A DNA stretch of 64,000 bases, from contig CAMGYJ010000009.1 in the NCBI GenBank assembly GCA_946122785.1, positions 4,370,937-4,434,936 of the forward strand, in the 5' to 3' direction. Shown here piece after piece: positions 23,444-34,102 of this stretch. The number at the start of each line of letters is the position of its first letter. Within the stretch, counting starts at the first letter, position 1. Origin of the DNA: Linum tenue. Taxonomy: Eukaryota; Streptophyta; Magnoliopsida; Malpighiales; Linaceae. The notes beneath the pieces were generated by a model. It worked only from the letters and a program-made list of their open reading frames with translations. It had not been told where the DNA came from and did no database searches. The position numbers and the translations under genes are program-made.

Positions 23444-25058
23444 ATGGCAGCAATAATGCAGGTAGAAGGAGGAGCCAACAGAGTTCAACAACACAAGCAG
23501 CAGACAGCTGCTAATCATCAGTTCCCTGTCCCTCTTGTTTCCAGATTGGATCACTTGGATTCCCTTGTGAGTTTCCTCCTCTCTTTTTTTTTTTTTTTGC
23601 CCCCCTTCTGATTTATGGATTCCTTTGTTACAAGTTAGTCGAAGAAAGAACGCGACTTAGTGATAAGGATTTCGAGTTATCAATTGATCTATAGAGTTAA
23701 ATATTTCGAATGGACAACTTATATACGGCAGATTTGATTTGCTTCCATTTCGAATGACGAATTCATGAAAACAAGTTGTTTTTCCTTTTGTGTTGCCCTT
23801 GAATTTTCCGTTGAAGATGAAGTACTTGGAAGGGAAACAAAACACGCAAAAGGGAGTAGGAGGAGGAGGAGGAGGAGAGGCAGCAAAGCAGCAAACTGCA
23901 GCAATGTTGGAAGTGGCAATGAGGGAGGCTTACTTCAAGGGCTCTTTGATGGATCGTGTCGCTTCTCTCGAACACCGGCTTTTCCAGGTTCTGACTTCCG
24001 AATAGCTCAAAAGTTACATTCTATATGTTAGTGTTGTGGTATATGATCCACGATTGAACCTCTCCCAACAACTCGAGTTATTGGAATCAACTGGTTCTTA
24101 ACATGGTATCAGAGCCTAGAACCAAAAGGTCATGTGTTCGAATCTCCACGACCCCCAATATTAACTGTTGTCTTTCAAGCACATGGTATGGTGGGCCTGT
24201 GCAAACTTCAAGCCCGTGGGTTGGCTTTCGTTTGAGGGGGCATGTTAGAGAGTGGTATAAGATCCAGCGTAACCTTCTCCCAACAACTCGAGTTATTGGG
24301 AGCAACTGGTTCATGACACTATACGCTCAACTTGAATAACACTGGATGCAAAATATTTGGATGCCTTGTGCAGAGACTAACTGTTAATATCGATATGAAA
24401 AAGACTATCTGAACATCAGTTTCTGAAATTCTTTATACAGATTTCTCGATCTCGCGAGCTTCGTTGTTCATGTGTGGTTTATTGATTTCATTTGTTCAGT
24501 TATGTCTAGAGATGGAGTCAACCAACACCTCTGCTAGTTCATCTCAAACATCGGGAGGAGGCAGCACCTCCACCTCCTCTACCACCACCGCGGCAGGGTC
24601 CAGAAGCCAGACGCCATCCTCGTCTTTCCCAACATTCAGCCTTTCCAATCCGTGCCACCCTCTTCTTCATCACCACCATGATCGATCTCATCTTCAGCAG
24701 GCAAGTGCTCATATTGTATACTCTTACGCTCAGCGCGAGACATCATTAAAGTGTTAACTCTTTTATAATAGATTCAAACCATCATAGTTTCCAGTAGGGT
24801 TTTGTGTAATCTAATGTCATCCAACAATGTTCTTCATTTGGGTTTGGTTTTGTATAACATTATTTTTAGGTAGAGGAGGAGAGAGAGGAAGAAGGAGAGA
24901 CAAAGGGCAAGGATTCAAAGAAAGGCAGCAGCAGCAGCAAAAACAACAGTAAAACCAGAAAGGAAGAGAAGAACTGCAGATCAAATGGGAACACTAGCAG
25001 CAACAAAAAGCAGATCAAATGGCCACAGATCAGACCTCTTAAGCTTCTAGGATGCTAA
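23444..25058 (+). CDS. Uncharacterised plant protein (SRLDHLDSLMKYLEGK family), copy 1
   Basis: Four exons, 23444-23566, 23817-23987, 24500-24700 and 24870-25058, give 684 nt, 227 residues. Reading is in frame throughout. Intron 3 uses a GC donor (CAG/GCAAGT), and so does copy 2. Order: a Gln-rich start (MAAIMQVEGGANRVQQHKQQ), then a conserved-looking helix SRLDHLDSLMKYLEGK, a Gly run, a second helix (AAMLEVAMREAYFKGSLMDR VASLEHRLFQLCLEM), a Ser/Thr-rich middle with a short His run, a Glu/Lys-rich charged part, and the end WPQIRPLKLLGC. No signal peptide or membrane segment is seen. The two helices look like a short coiled-coil. I recall similar unnamed plant proteins but no function. Intron 2 holds a TRIM insertion. 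Confidence 0.8.
24026..24318 (+). mobile_element. TRIM (miniature LTR retrotransposon) in intron 2
   Basis: The element is 293 bp. Direct terminal repeats of about 78 and 76 bp (24026-24103 and 24243-24318) begin TGTTAG and end in CA. A primer-binding site tggtatcagagc, complementary to initiator Met-tRNA, follows the left repeat at 24104. A purine tract (gaggggg) precedes the right repeat. A 5-bp target duplication CTATA flanks it (24021-24025 and 24319-24323). It has no coding capacity. The second gene copy has an empty site here. Confidence 0.93.
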
Positions 25059-26696
25059 GAATCAAGTTTCCTTACCTACCACTCCACCTTGTTCTTTTCT
25101 TGTTTCGATATGTATGGAATCGTACTTGAGATGGAAGCAGTGACACTAGCGATTCAGGATCTAAAAAAGGATTGCGCCAATCATGGTTGAACCTGTACCA
25201 ACAAATTGCTACAATCTCACAAACAATATTGCTTTATCTTGTTGTTCTTCTCTTCCTCTTTCGGATAGTTCATGTTATACATAGAATGGATACTAAATTT
25301 GACAGCATGTTAACGCATGTTCTAGATAGACCTGACAAACGGGTCGACTCAGAATGATTTCCTAGTCAAAGTTGTAGTTCTTAAAAAGTTATGCGTAATA
25401 AAAAAAAAACTTTACGACGTTCGGATTGAGGAGCTAAAAGTTATGTCCTTCCAAAGTTTGGCAAAATCGAAAAATTGCTCGTTCGGGGTAACAAACGACA
25501 TTTTTTTTAGACAAAGTCTTCTTGCAGATTGAAAGATCTTGAAAAGTTATATGGAATAGAAAAAATTTTCGCTACAATCGGATAACCGAGCGCAAAGTTA
25601 CGTTTGTTTGAAATTTCAGTGTTAAGTCGGGCATTCACCGCGGCCGTCAACCACGGTAATGCATTCACCGCTTTGGTCTGACAACAGCGGTGATGCCCAA
25701 ACATGTATATTTTGGAAATTTTTTTATAACGTGTGTATTTTGAGAATTTTTTTAAAAAAACATGTGTATTTTTGGAATTCGTCCTTCTCTTAGTGATTTT
25801 CGGGCTTAATATTGATTTTTCATCGACTGTCTTTCTGAATTTGAGATCGGGTTTCAGTCTCTCTTGAAAACATGATGATTACTTTAGTATTATTGTTTCA
25901 TATCTGGTCTTTTGAAGGAGGCTTTTGGTCTCCATGGAAATACCAAGTATAATAGATAAATTCGGTACTAAATTCAGTCGTGCAACAAAGGGATGGAGAG
26001 ATTTGCATGCAGGAGAATCTATCAGCATTCTCAATTTTGAACCCCTCAGCAACTTACTATCGTTTTTTCCTCTTTTATTTTTGATGAGTCACAATCACCA
26101 TATTCGATAGAAAGAAGGAAGAATGAAGAGAAATAGAAATAAGTGACATGAGTCTAGAGAAGAAACAAAAGGAGAGAACATGGAATTGAATACAATTTGT
26201 GAAGAACAAATAACAACATAAGAGGGACAAAAAGAGAGAAAACCAAGGAATGTAGCCATTCTCTCCACCAATCTATGCATGAAATACTATCCTCTTTTCA
26301 TGTTTTTCTTCTTCTCAATTTAACCTCTAACTCATTTACTAGCAGGATTGACAAGATGCTAAAGTTTGGATATCTCCACCGACAAGGACGAAGCTGTTAG
26401 TGCAAACAACTAATTTATCTATTCATATTTTATTCATTTTTTACTTCGGTCCTATTACAATTTGCAAGTAATAGCACCGTATCGTTTTTTCGTTGTTCAC
26501 ATGTCCGCTATGAAGCACGACTTCCGATTTCTAGCAACTATTATTGTTGCCACCATGTATGCAGCATATATTTATGAGTCAACATAGCGTTCTTGGAGGG
26601 AGGAGTACGGATTTCTTTGTCACGTTTGGTGGTATATTTGACCACCAACTGAGTAGATAGATATAGACACCCATACCATCATTTATGAAGTAATCC
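25059..26696. other. Spacer of unit 1, repeat-like sequence, no gene
   Basis: From 25350 to 25790 the sequence has the look of retroelement-derived DNA (aagttgtagttcttaaaa, ttacgacgttcggattgagg, ggcattcaccgcgg words). At 25698-25786 an A/T-rich block with three 'gtgtattttg.ga' words occurs, and it reappears at the unit junction. Short frames such as 25925-26110 are copied in unit 2 but show no domain. Confidence 0.5.
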
Positions 26697-26786
26697 CAAA
26701 CATGTGTATTTTGGGAAAATTTTTTATAACGTGTGTATTTTGGGAATTTTTTTTTAAAAACATGTATATTTTGGGAATTCGTCCTA
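26697..26786. repeat. Junction filler between the two duplication units
   Basis: About 90 bp lie between the end of unit 1 (gaagtaatcc) and the start of unit 2 (aaaaagttggtg). They are a diverged copy of 25698-25786: caaacatgtgtattttggg, ataacgtgtgtatttt and the final ggaattcgtcc recur in the same order. At the far end of unit 2 (33188) different sequence follows 'gaagtaatcc'. The filler is therefore specific to the junction and looks like templated insertion during break repair. Confidence 0.8.
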
Positions 26787-27152
26787 AAAAGTTGGTGAAT
26801 TCAACAGCCTTTTGGTTGTCCATGTGTATCAGGCGAGTTAGATTGGCTAATGTTCGTGTAAAAATGGAGAAATTTGCTATGGCACAAATAGTTGCATTGT
26901 TTAAAAAAATTACTGTTGTGTTAATAGCACAAATATTTGTGTGAGTGGCCAAATTTTATGCATTCACAGTGGGTTTGTGGTGGAAAATCTTCCAATATGA
27001 ACTCTTTGATCAAGCTGGTTTTGTTCATTTGATCCTTCATTGGTTGTATTCTCCTGTTGCAACTTGATTCTAAGTGTCCTTCAACTCCATTCACACAATA
27101 CCTAGAATGCCTCTTCCTGTAAGGTTGACTTAACTTGAATATTATTCTGCAG

Positions 27153-28411
27153 ATGGGAGAAGTTGCCAAGGATTTGGCTGCAGGGACAGTAGGAGGGGCA
27201 GCACAGTTGGTAGTTGGCCACCCTTTTGACACCATTAAAGTCAAGCTCCAAAGCCAGCCTGTTCCACTCCCCGGACAGCCTCCAAAGTATGCAGGTGCTA
27301 TTGATGCAGTGAGGAAGACTATATCAGCTGAAGGCGCCGGTGGACTATACAAAGGCATGGGAGCTCCTCTAGCCACAGTTGCTGCTTTCAATGCTGTGCT
27401 TTTCACTGTACGGGGACAAATGGAGGCTCTGCTAAGATCAGAACCTGGTGCCACGCTCACCATTGGCCAGCAGGTTGTTTGTGGTGCTGGAGCTGGATTG
27501 GCAGTCTCTATTCTTGCTTGTCCTACTGAGTTGATCAAGTGCAGGTTAGTAATATGGTTGCATTGGTGCAAGCTTTCCATGAATGTGTAGTCTATTATGA
27601 GAAATGTGATTGTTTATGACAACTAGGTGTAGAATCAGACACTAGGTGAATATTGTGTCTTTCTTTTTAGTTAATGCTGGAGTTTCAACCACTGAACTTT
27701 GATTTTTGATGGACATGCCACTGAACTTTGGAGTAGACACTTTCGACCTTTATCACTGTTATCCATAAACCACAAGGATACAAAGAACGGGAAGTTGGAA
27801 ACATTGCCTATGGCTTCCAAACAAGTTCTTAGCCTTGACAAAGATTACTCTGCCATCAAATCTTCACGTTCACCAAATTCTTGTTTTTTTTGGCAACAAA
27901 CAGGTTGCAAGCACAAAGTGCACTGGCAGTGGCTGACTCATCTGCAGCCACCGTGGCAGTGAAGTACAGCGGGCCAATGGACGTAGCCAAAAAAATCCTG
28001 AGATCAGAAGGCGGCACGAGGGGCCTATTCAAAGGTTTGGTCCCCACCATGGCCCGTGAGATTCCTGGCAATGCGACCATGTTTGGAGTCTACGAGCTGC
28101 TGAAGCAGACGATGGCAGGTGGGGAGGACACGTCCAAGCTAGGCAGAGGTTCCCTGATGCTGGCTGGAGGCCTTGCTGGGGCATCCCTCTGGCTCTTGGT
28201 CTACCCTACAGACGTCGTGAAAAGTGCCCTTCAGGTCGACGAGTTCAGTAAACCCAAGTTCTCCGGGTCCGTGGATGCGTTCAAGAAGATTCTGGCTGCA
28301 GAAGGTGCAAAGGGGTTGTACAAAGGCTTCGGTCCTGCCATGGTACGTAGCATCCCTGCGAATGCAGCGTGCTTCTTGGCGTACGAGGTCACCAAGTCTA
28401 GCCTGGGATGA
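27153..28411 (+). CDS. BOU: Mitochondrial carnitine/acylcarnitine carrier-like protein, BOU copy 2
   Basis: The coding exons 27153-27544 and 27904-28411 have the same lengths as copy 1 and give 299 residues with all three carrier signatures intact. Only three residue changes are seen against copy 1 (I20V, K54R, V266A), all conservative, so the protein should work the same way. The difference is upstream: the duplicated block begins within the presumed 5' UTR intron, and the sequence before it is the junction filler and the end of unit 1. This copy must use a new promoter, read through from upstream, or be silent. The intron acceptor before the ATG is retained. Confidence 0.9.
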
Positions 28412-28780
28412 TTCGATTGATGAAGGTTAAGGTGAACTAACTTGGGATTACTTGTTGGATCACATTGCTTGTTGCTGAATTTTAAAACTCTACTCTAGCA
28501 TTTAGTGTCATTAAATGAAAAAGGTTCTCTCATAAAATACGAATTATTTTCCTCTCTTTTTTTCTTCCATTGGTAATGTTTTTATCAGCAGCAATAGGAT
28601 TCTCTGGGAATGCAATTAGGGGGTTTGGAAATTCATTGCTCATCAACTGCAATAACCTTGTTTTTGTGGATTATTGCTTTGGCCTACTACACTGAAATTA
28701 GTAGCCTATGCGACACATAGAAGTGAGTTTGCTGATCAAATTGATATTTAATCTAACAGCAAAGATCATATGATGTACTG

Positions 28781-29286
28781 TAGGGCTGGAAATTGGCCTG
28801 ACCCGCCCCTGACCCTGTATGACCCGCCCCTAAAGGGTCAAGATGTATAACTGACCCGCCCCGACCCTGTTTCTTTTATGACCCTGTCTGGCCCTTTAGG
28901 GTCGGGGCGGGTCAAGAAGGGTCGGGTTAGTGGGTCGACCCTAATAAATAGACTACTTTTCTAAAAATTACAATTTGGTACCCGGATTTATTTTTTCTTA
29001 TATTTTAGTACCTAAATTTTATTTCTTTTTTACAAATAAGTCCCTAAAATTTGATGGCAAAATTATATTTTGGTACCCAAAATTTTTAATTTTTACAATT
29101 TAGTACCTAAACTTTTAAAATTTTACAAATAGGTCCAACGTGTTTGTATGATGCTAAGGGTCATAGGGTCAAAAAGTGACCCGACCCTAAATTGACCCTG
29201 TAGACAAACTGACCCAACCCGACCCTGATGGTCGGGGCGGGTCGAGGCGGGTCAGTGGGTTTTAGGGGTCAAACTTACACCCCCTA
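28781..29286. mobile_element. hAT-like MITE (TAGGGCTGG ends), unit 2 copy
   Basis: This is the same 506-bp element as 21965-22470 at the same distance behind BOU. It was present before the duplication and is not an independent insertion. Confidence 0.75.
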
Positions 29287-30230
29287 AATTGTACTGTGAC
29301 TGGAGAATGCTATTTTGTTGGGCATGTCTATTGTTATTTTACACTATTATTCAGTGTATTGCTTTGCAAAACCGTAACTTAGCGGCTGTCCTGTCGAAAA
29401 ACCGCCTACCTGAATCCTAATTGGTAGGCTGCTTTAGCGGTATAAACGATTTTCTAGTACAACCTTCGGTTACAATTCTTTTTATTAATTTTGGCTGTTG
29501 TTTTTATATAAAAAAGACTAGTAATCAAATTTGAATTTTCGTTGTAACTATTTGTTCAATATGGTTATATAAACCTAGAATTACAACTTGCGGTACATTT
29601 TTACATAATGTTACCCTTGTAATGTTCTTTAGATGAATTTTTTTAGTTGTATCAAACAAGTTTCAAAAATACTTAAATATACTAGTAAATTGTAAATAAT
29701 TTTTGCATAGATTCACACATTTTTATTGTTAATTGTTATACAACTAAAATCAAAATTGTTCCAGGATGAATTGGATGGTCAAATTTATGATTATAAGTAT
29801 GCAACTGTAAAGTAATATACCCAAAATTGAGGGTGTGTCTACGGACCCTATTTTCCTTATGATTATTTATTCCTCTCTCAAATTAGTGTTGTCCGAGTGA
29901 TGAGGCAAAAAAAACTCTGGCGTGAAGACTATACTGCTCCAATTACCAAATTTTGATTTATTCTTCAGCTCTCAAATTAGGGCCTAATTAGCATATGTTT
30001 AGGGGAAGCTATCATAAATTACCAGAAATAGGAAGGGAGGAGTCTGAAATTGTCAAACTTCACCACAAAACTTGCTTGATTAATAATGATAATGACAGTG
30101 ATAATAATAATGATGATCAATAACCATTTACCACAAGTAAAGCTTTGAGGAAACTTTAGAGAGGAAAAAAAAAAAGAACTCTCAGAAAACAGAATCTTAG
30201 AGATCTGTAATTAGTGATTAGATCAAGTTA

Positions 30231-31548
30231 ATGGCAGCAATAATGCAGGTAGAAGGAGGAGCCAACAGAATTCAACAACACAAGCAGCAGACAGCTGCTA
30301 ATCATCAGTTCCCTGTCCCTCTTGTTTCCAGATTGGATCACTTGGATTCCCTTGTGAGTTTCCTCCTCTCTTTTTTTTTTGTTGCCCCCCCTTCTGATTT
30401 ATGGATTCCTTTGTTACAAGTTAGTCGAAGAAAGAACGCGACTTAGTGATAAGGATTTCGAGTTATCAATTGATCTATAGAGTTAAATATTTCGAATGGA
30501 CAAACTTATATACGGCAGATTTGATTTGCTTCCATTTCGATAGACGAATTCATGAAAACAAGTTGTTTTTCCTTTTTTCTTTTCCGTTGAAGATGAAGTA
30601 CTTGGAAGGGAAACAAAACTCCCAAAAGGGAGGAGGAGGAGGAGGAGGAGGAGAGGCAGCAAAGCAGCAAACTGCAGCAATGTTGGAAGTGGCAATGAGG
30701 GAGGCTTACTTCAAGGGCTCTTTGATGGATCGTGTCGCTTCTCTCGAACACCGGCTTTTCCAGGTTCTGACTTCTGAATAGCTCAAAAGTTACATTCTAT
30801 TTCTATAGCTCAACTTGAATTAACACTAGATGCAAAATATTTGGATGCCTTGTGCAGAGACTAACTGTTAATATCGAAATGAAAAAATGACTACCTGAAC
30901 ATCAGTTTCTGAAATTCTTTATACAAATTTCTCGATCTCGCACGAGCGTCGTTGTTCATGTGTGGTTTATTCATTTCATTTGTTCAGTTATGTCTAGAGA
31001 TGGAGTCAACCAACACCTCTGCTAGTTCATCACAAACATCGGGAGGAGGCAGCACCTCCACCTCCTCTACCACCACCGCGGCAGGGTCCAGAAGCCAGAC
31101 GCCATCCTCGTCTTTCCCAACATTCAGTCTTTCCAATCCGCGCCACCCTCTTCTTCATCACCACCATGCTCGATCTCATCTTCAGCAGGCAAGTGCTTCA
31201 TATTGTATACTCTTTACGCTCAGCGCGAGACATCATTAAAGTGTTAACTCTTTTATAATAGATTCAAACCATCATAGTTTCCAGTAGGGTTTTGTGTAAT
31301 CTAATGTCATCCAACAATGTTCTTCATTTGGGTTTGGTTTTGTATAACATTATTTTTAGGTAGAGGAGGAGAGAGAGGAAGAAGGGGAGACAAAGGGCAA
31401 GGATTCAAAGAAAGGCAGCAGCAGCAGCAAAAACAACAGTAAAACCAGAAAGGAAGAGAAGAACTGCAGATCAAATGGGAACACTAGCAGCAACAAAAAG
31501 CAGATCAAATGGCCACAGATCAGACCTCTTAAGCTTCTAGGATGCTAA
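30231..31548 (+). CDS. Uncharacterised plant protein (SRLDHLDSLMKYLEGK family), copy 2
   Basis: Exons 30231-30353, 30593-30763, 30988-31188 and 31360-31548 have identical lengths to copy 1 and give 227 residues. Changes seen are V13I in the Gln-rich start, QNTQKGV to QNSQKGG before the Gly run, and Cys to Arg and Asp to Ala around the His run (NPRHPLLHHHHARSHL). The GC-AG third intron is kept. Intron 2 lacks the TRIM and shows the unoccupied site with a single CTATA. Because the open frame and splice sites are preserved, both copies may be functional. Function is unknown. Confidence 0.8.
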
Positions 31549-33440
31549 GAATCAAGTTTCCTTACCGACCGCTCCACCTTGTTCTTTTCTTGTTTCAATA
31601 TGTATGGAATCGTACTTGAGATTGAAGCAGTGACACTAGCGATTCAGGATCTAAAAAAGGATTGTGCCAATCATGGTTGAACCTGTACCAACAAATTGCT
31701 ACAATTTCACAAACAATATTGCTTTATCTTGTCGTTCTTCTCTTCCTCTTTCGGATAGTTCATGTTATACATAGAATGAATACTAAATTTGACAGCATGT
31801 TAACGCATGTTCTAGATAGACCTGACAAACGGGTCGACTCAGAATGATTTCCTAGTCAAAGTTGTAGTTCTTAAAAAGTTATGCGCAATAATAAAAAAAA
31901 AAAAACTTTACGACGTTCGGATTGAGGAGCTAAAAGTTATGTCTTTCCAAAGTTTGGCAAAATCGAAAAATTGCTCGTTCGGGGTAACAAACGACATTTT
32001 TTTAGACGAAGTCTTCTTGCAGATTGAAAGATCTTGAAAAGTTATATGGAATAGAAAAAAATTTTCGCTACAATCGGATAACCGAGCGCAAAGTTACGTT
32101 TGTTTGAAATTTCAGTGTTAAGTCGGGCATTCACCGCGGCCGTCAACCGCGGTAATGCATTCGCTTTGGTCTGACAACAGCGGTGATGCCCAAACATGTA
32201 TATTTTGGAAATTTTTTTATAACGTGTGTATTTTGAGAATTTTTTTAAAAAAACATGTGTATTTTTGGAATTCGTCCTTCTCTTAGTGATTTTCGGGCTT
32301 AATATTGATTTTTCATCGACTGTCTTTCTGAATTTGAGATCGGGTTTCAGTCTCTCTTGAAAACATGATGATTACTTTAGTATTATTGTTTCATATCTGG
32401 TCTTTTGAAGGAGGCTTTTGGTCTCCATGGAAATACCAAGTATAATAGATAAATTCGGTACTAAATTCAGTCGTGCAACAAAGGGATGGAGAGATTTGCA
32501 TGCAGGAGAATCTATCAGCATTCTCAATTTTGAACCCCTCAGCAACTTACTATCGTTTTTTCCTCTTTTATTTTTGATGAGTCACAATCACCATATTCGA
32601 TAGAAAGAAGGAAGAATGAAGAGAAATAGAAATAAGTGACATGAGTCTAGAGAAGAAACAAAAGGAGAGAACATGGAATTGAATACAATTTGTGAAGAAC
32701 AAATAACAACATAAGAGGGACAAAAAGAGAGAAAACCAAGGAATGTAGCCATTCTCTCCACCAATCTATGCATGAAATACTATCCTCTTTTCATGTTTTT
32801 CTTCTTCTCAATTTAACCTCTAACTCATTTACTAGCAGGATTGACAAGATGCTAAAGTTTGGATATCTCCACCGACAAGGACGAAGCTGTTAGTGCAAAC
32901 AACTAATTTATCTATTCATATTTTATTCATTTTTTACTTCGGTCCTATTACAATTTGCAAGTAATAGCACCGTATCGTTTTTTCGTTGTTCACATGTCCG
33001 CTATGAAGCACGACTTCCGATTTCTAGCAACTATTATTGTTGCCACCATGTATGCAGCATATATTTATGAGTCAACATAGCGTTCTTGGAGGGAGGAGTA
33101 CGGATTTCTTTGTCACGTTTGGTGGTATATTTGACCACCAACTGAGTAGATAGATATAGACACCCATACCATTATTTATGAAGTAATCCACCTTCCCACC
33201 TAGAGATACAACGCAAAAAATACTATTGTATGTCTGGGTGAACGCACGAAAATGACGAGCAGTGGTAGTTTGTCCCTTCAAGTAGTTCTCGAAAACATTA
33301 TGGTGGATCTCATCTTGGTGGTAGCCTAACCCTTCCTTTTTTTTTATAGCAGAACAAAAACAATATAGTTTTGAGGTTTCGTGTTGTGACAACACTTTCT
33401 AACCACCATAACTTAGTACGATATAAGGGATAAACATAAG
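31549..33440. other. Spacer of unit 2 and right flank, no gene
   Basis: 31549-33188 repeats the spacer of unit 1 with small changes, including the 'gtgtattttg' block near 32190-32280. 33189-33440 is outside the duplication. A 107-codon minus-strand frame at 33072-33395 crosses the boundary and shows no domain. Confidence 0.5.
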
Positions 33441-33856
33441 ATGACTCGCCATCCTCGACTTTCCCAACATTTAGTCTTTCCAATATGTGCTACCCTCTTC
33501 TTCATCACCACCCTGCTCGACCTCATCTTCAACAGTCAAGTGCTCATATCGTATACTCTTACTCTTACGCTTAGTGAGACATCCTTAAAACGTAACTCTT
33601 ATACAATTAGATTCAAACCATCATAATTTCCATTAGGCTTTTGTCTAATCTAATTTCATCCAACAATGTTCTTCATATGGGATTTGGTTTTGTATAACTT
33701 TTTTAGGTAAGAGGAAGAGAGGGGAAGAAGGGGAGACAAAGGGCAAGGATTCAAAGAAAGGCAGCAAGAAACAACAGTAAAACCTGAAAGGAAGATAAGA
33801 ACTGCAGATCAAATGGGAACACTAGCAGCAACATAAAGCATATCAAATGGCCACAA
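33441..33856 (+). pseudogene. Third, truncated copy of exons 3-4 of the unknown gene
   Basis: 33446-33535 matches the 3' part of exon 3 (ccatcctcgactttcccaac, then the His-codon run), the following intron is recognisable, and 33705-33856 matches exon 4 (gggcaaggattcaaagaaag). There are many substitutions, a shortened AGC repeat, and altered codons near the end (aacataaag, with an in-frame TAA). Exons 1-2 and a start are missing. It is clearly more diverged than copies 1 and 2 are from each other, so it is an older remnant. Confidence 0.8.
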
Positions 33857-34102
33857 AGTAACATACTTGCAAAAATCCATCCGAGTAAAAGATCTGTATG
33901 AACAAATGCAACTTAAATGTTTAGTGTAACTAATGAGTTATTGACAACTGTGGAAGCAAATATAATCTCTCTTATTATAAAACAAAAACTCCCTCTCACT
34001 TGGCTGTAATTTCTTTACGGTGTTTCAGTGTACCTTCATGAAAGAAGCCCTCTACCTGGAGCTGATGTTGGGTCATGAACCACACAGGCCGAATTCGAAA
34101 GG

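Larger units (their letters stand above)
19946..26696. repeat. Segmental tandem duplication, unit 1
   Basis: Unit 1 runs from 'aaaaagttggtgaattc' (19946) to 'tgaagtaatcc' (about 26696). It matches unit 2 (26787-33188) almost base for base over both genes, introns and spacers. Unit 1 is longer mainly because of a 293-bp TRIM insertion at 24026-24318 and some small indels, for example about 22 bp in the BOU intron near 20830. The near-identity of introns and spacers means the duplication is recent. Confidence 0.95.
26787..33188. repeat. Segmental tandem duplication, unit 2
   Basis: This is the second copy of 19946-26696, lacking the TRIM and with small indels. It contains BOU copy 2, the MITE, and the second copy of the unknown gene. 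The left boundary lies inside the 5' UTR intron of BOU, so its promoter and first exon were not copied. Confidence 0.95.

Noticed and set aside
24104..24115. Possible tRNA gene remnant (tggtatcagagc)
   Set aside because: It is the primer-binding site of the TRIM, directly after its left repeat, not a tRNA gene. No cloverleaf is present.
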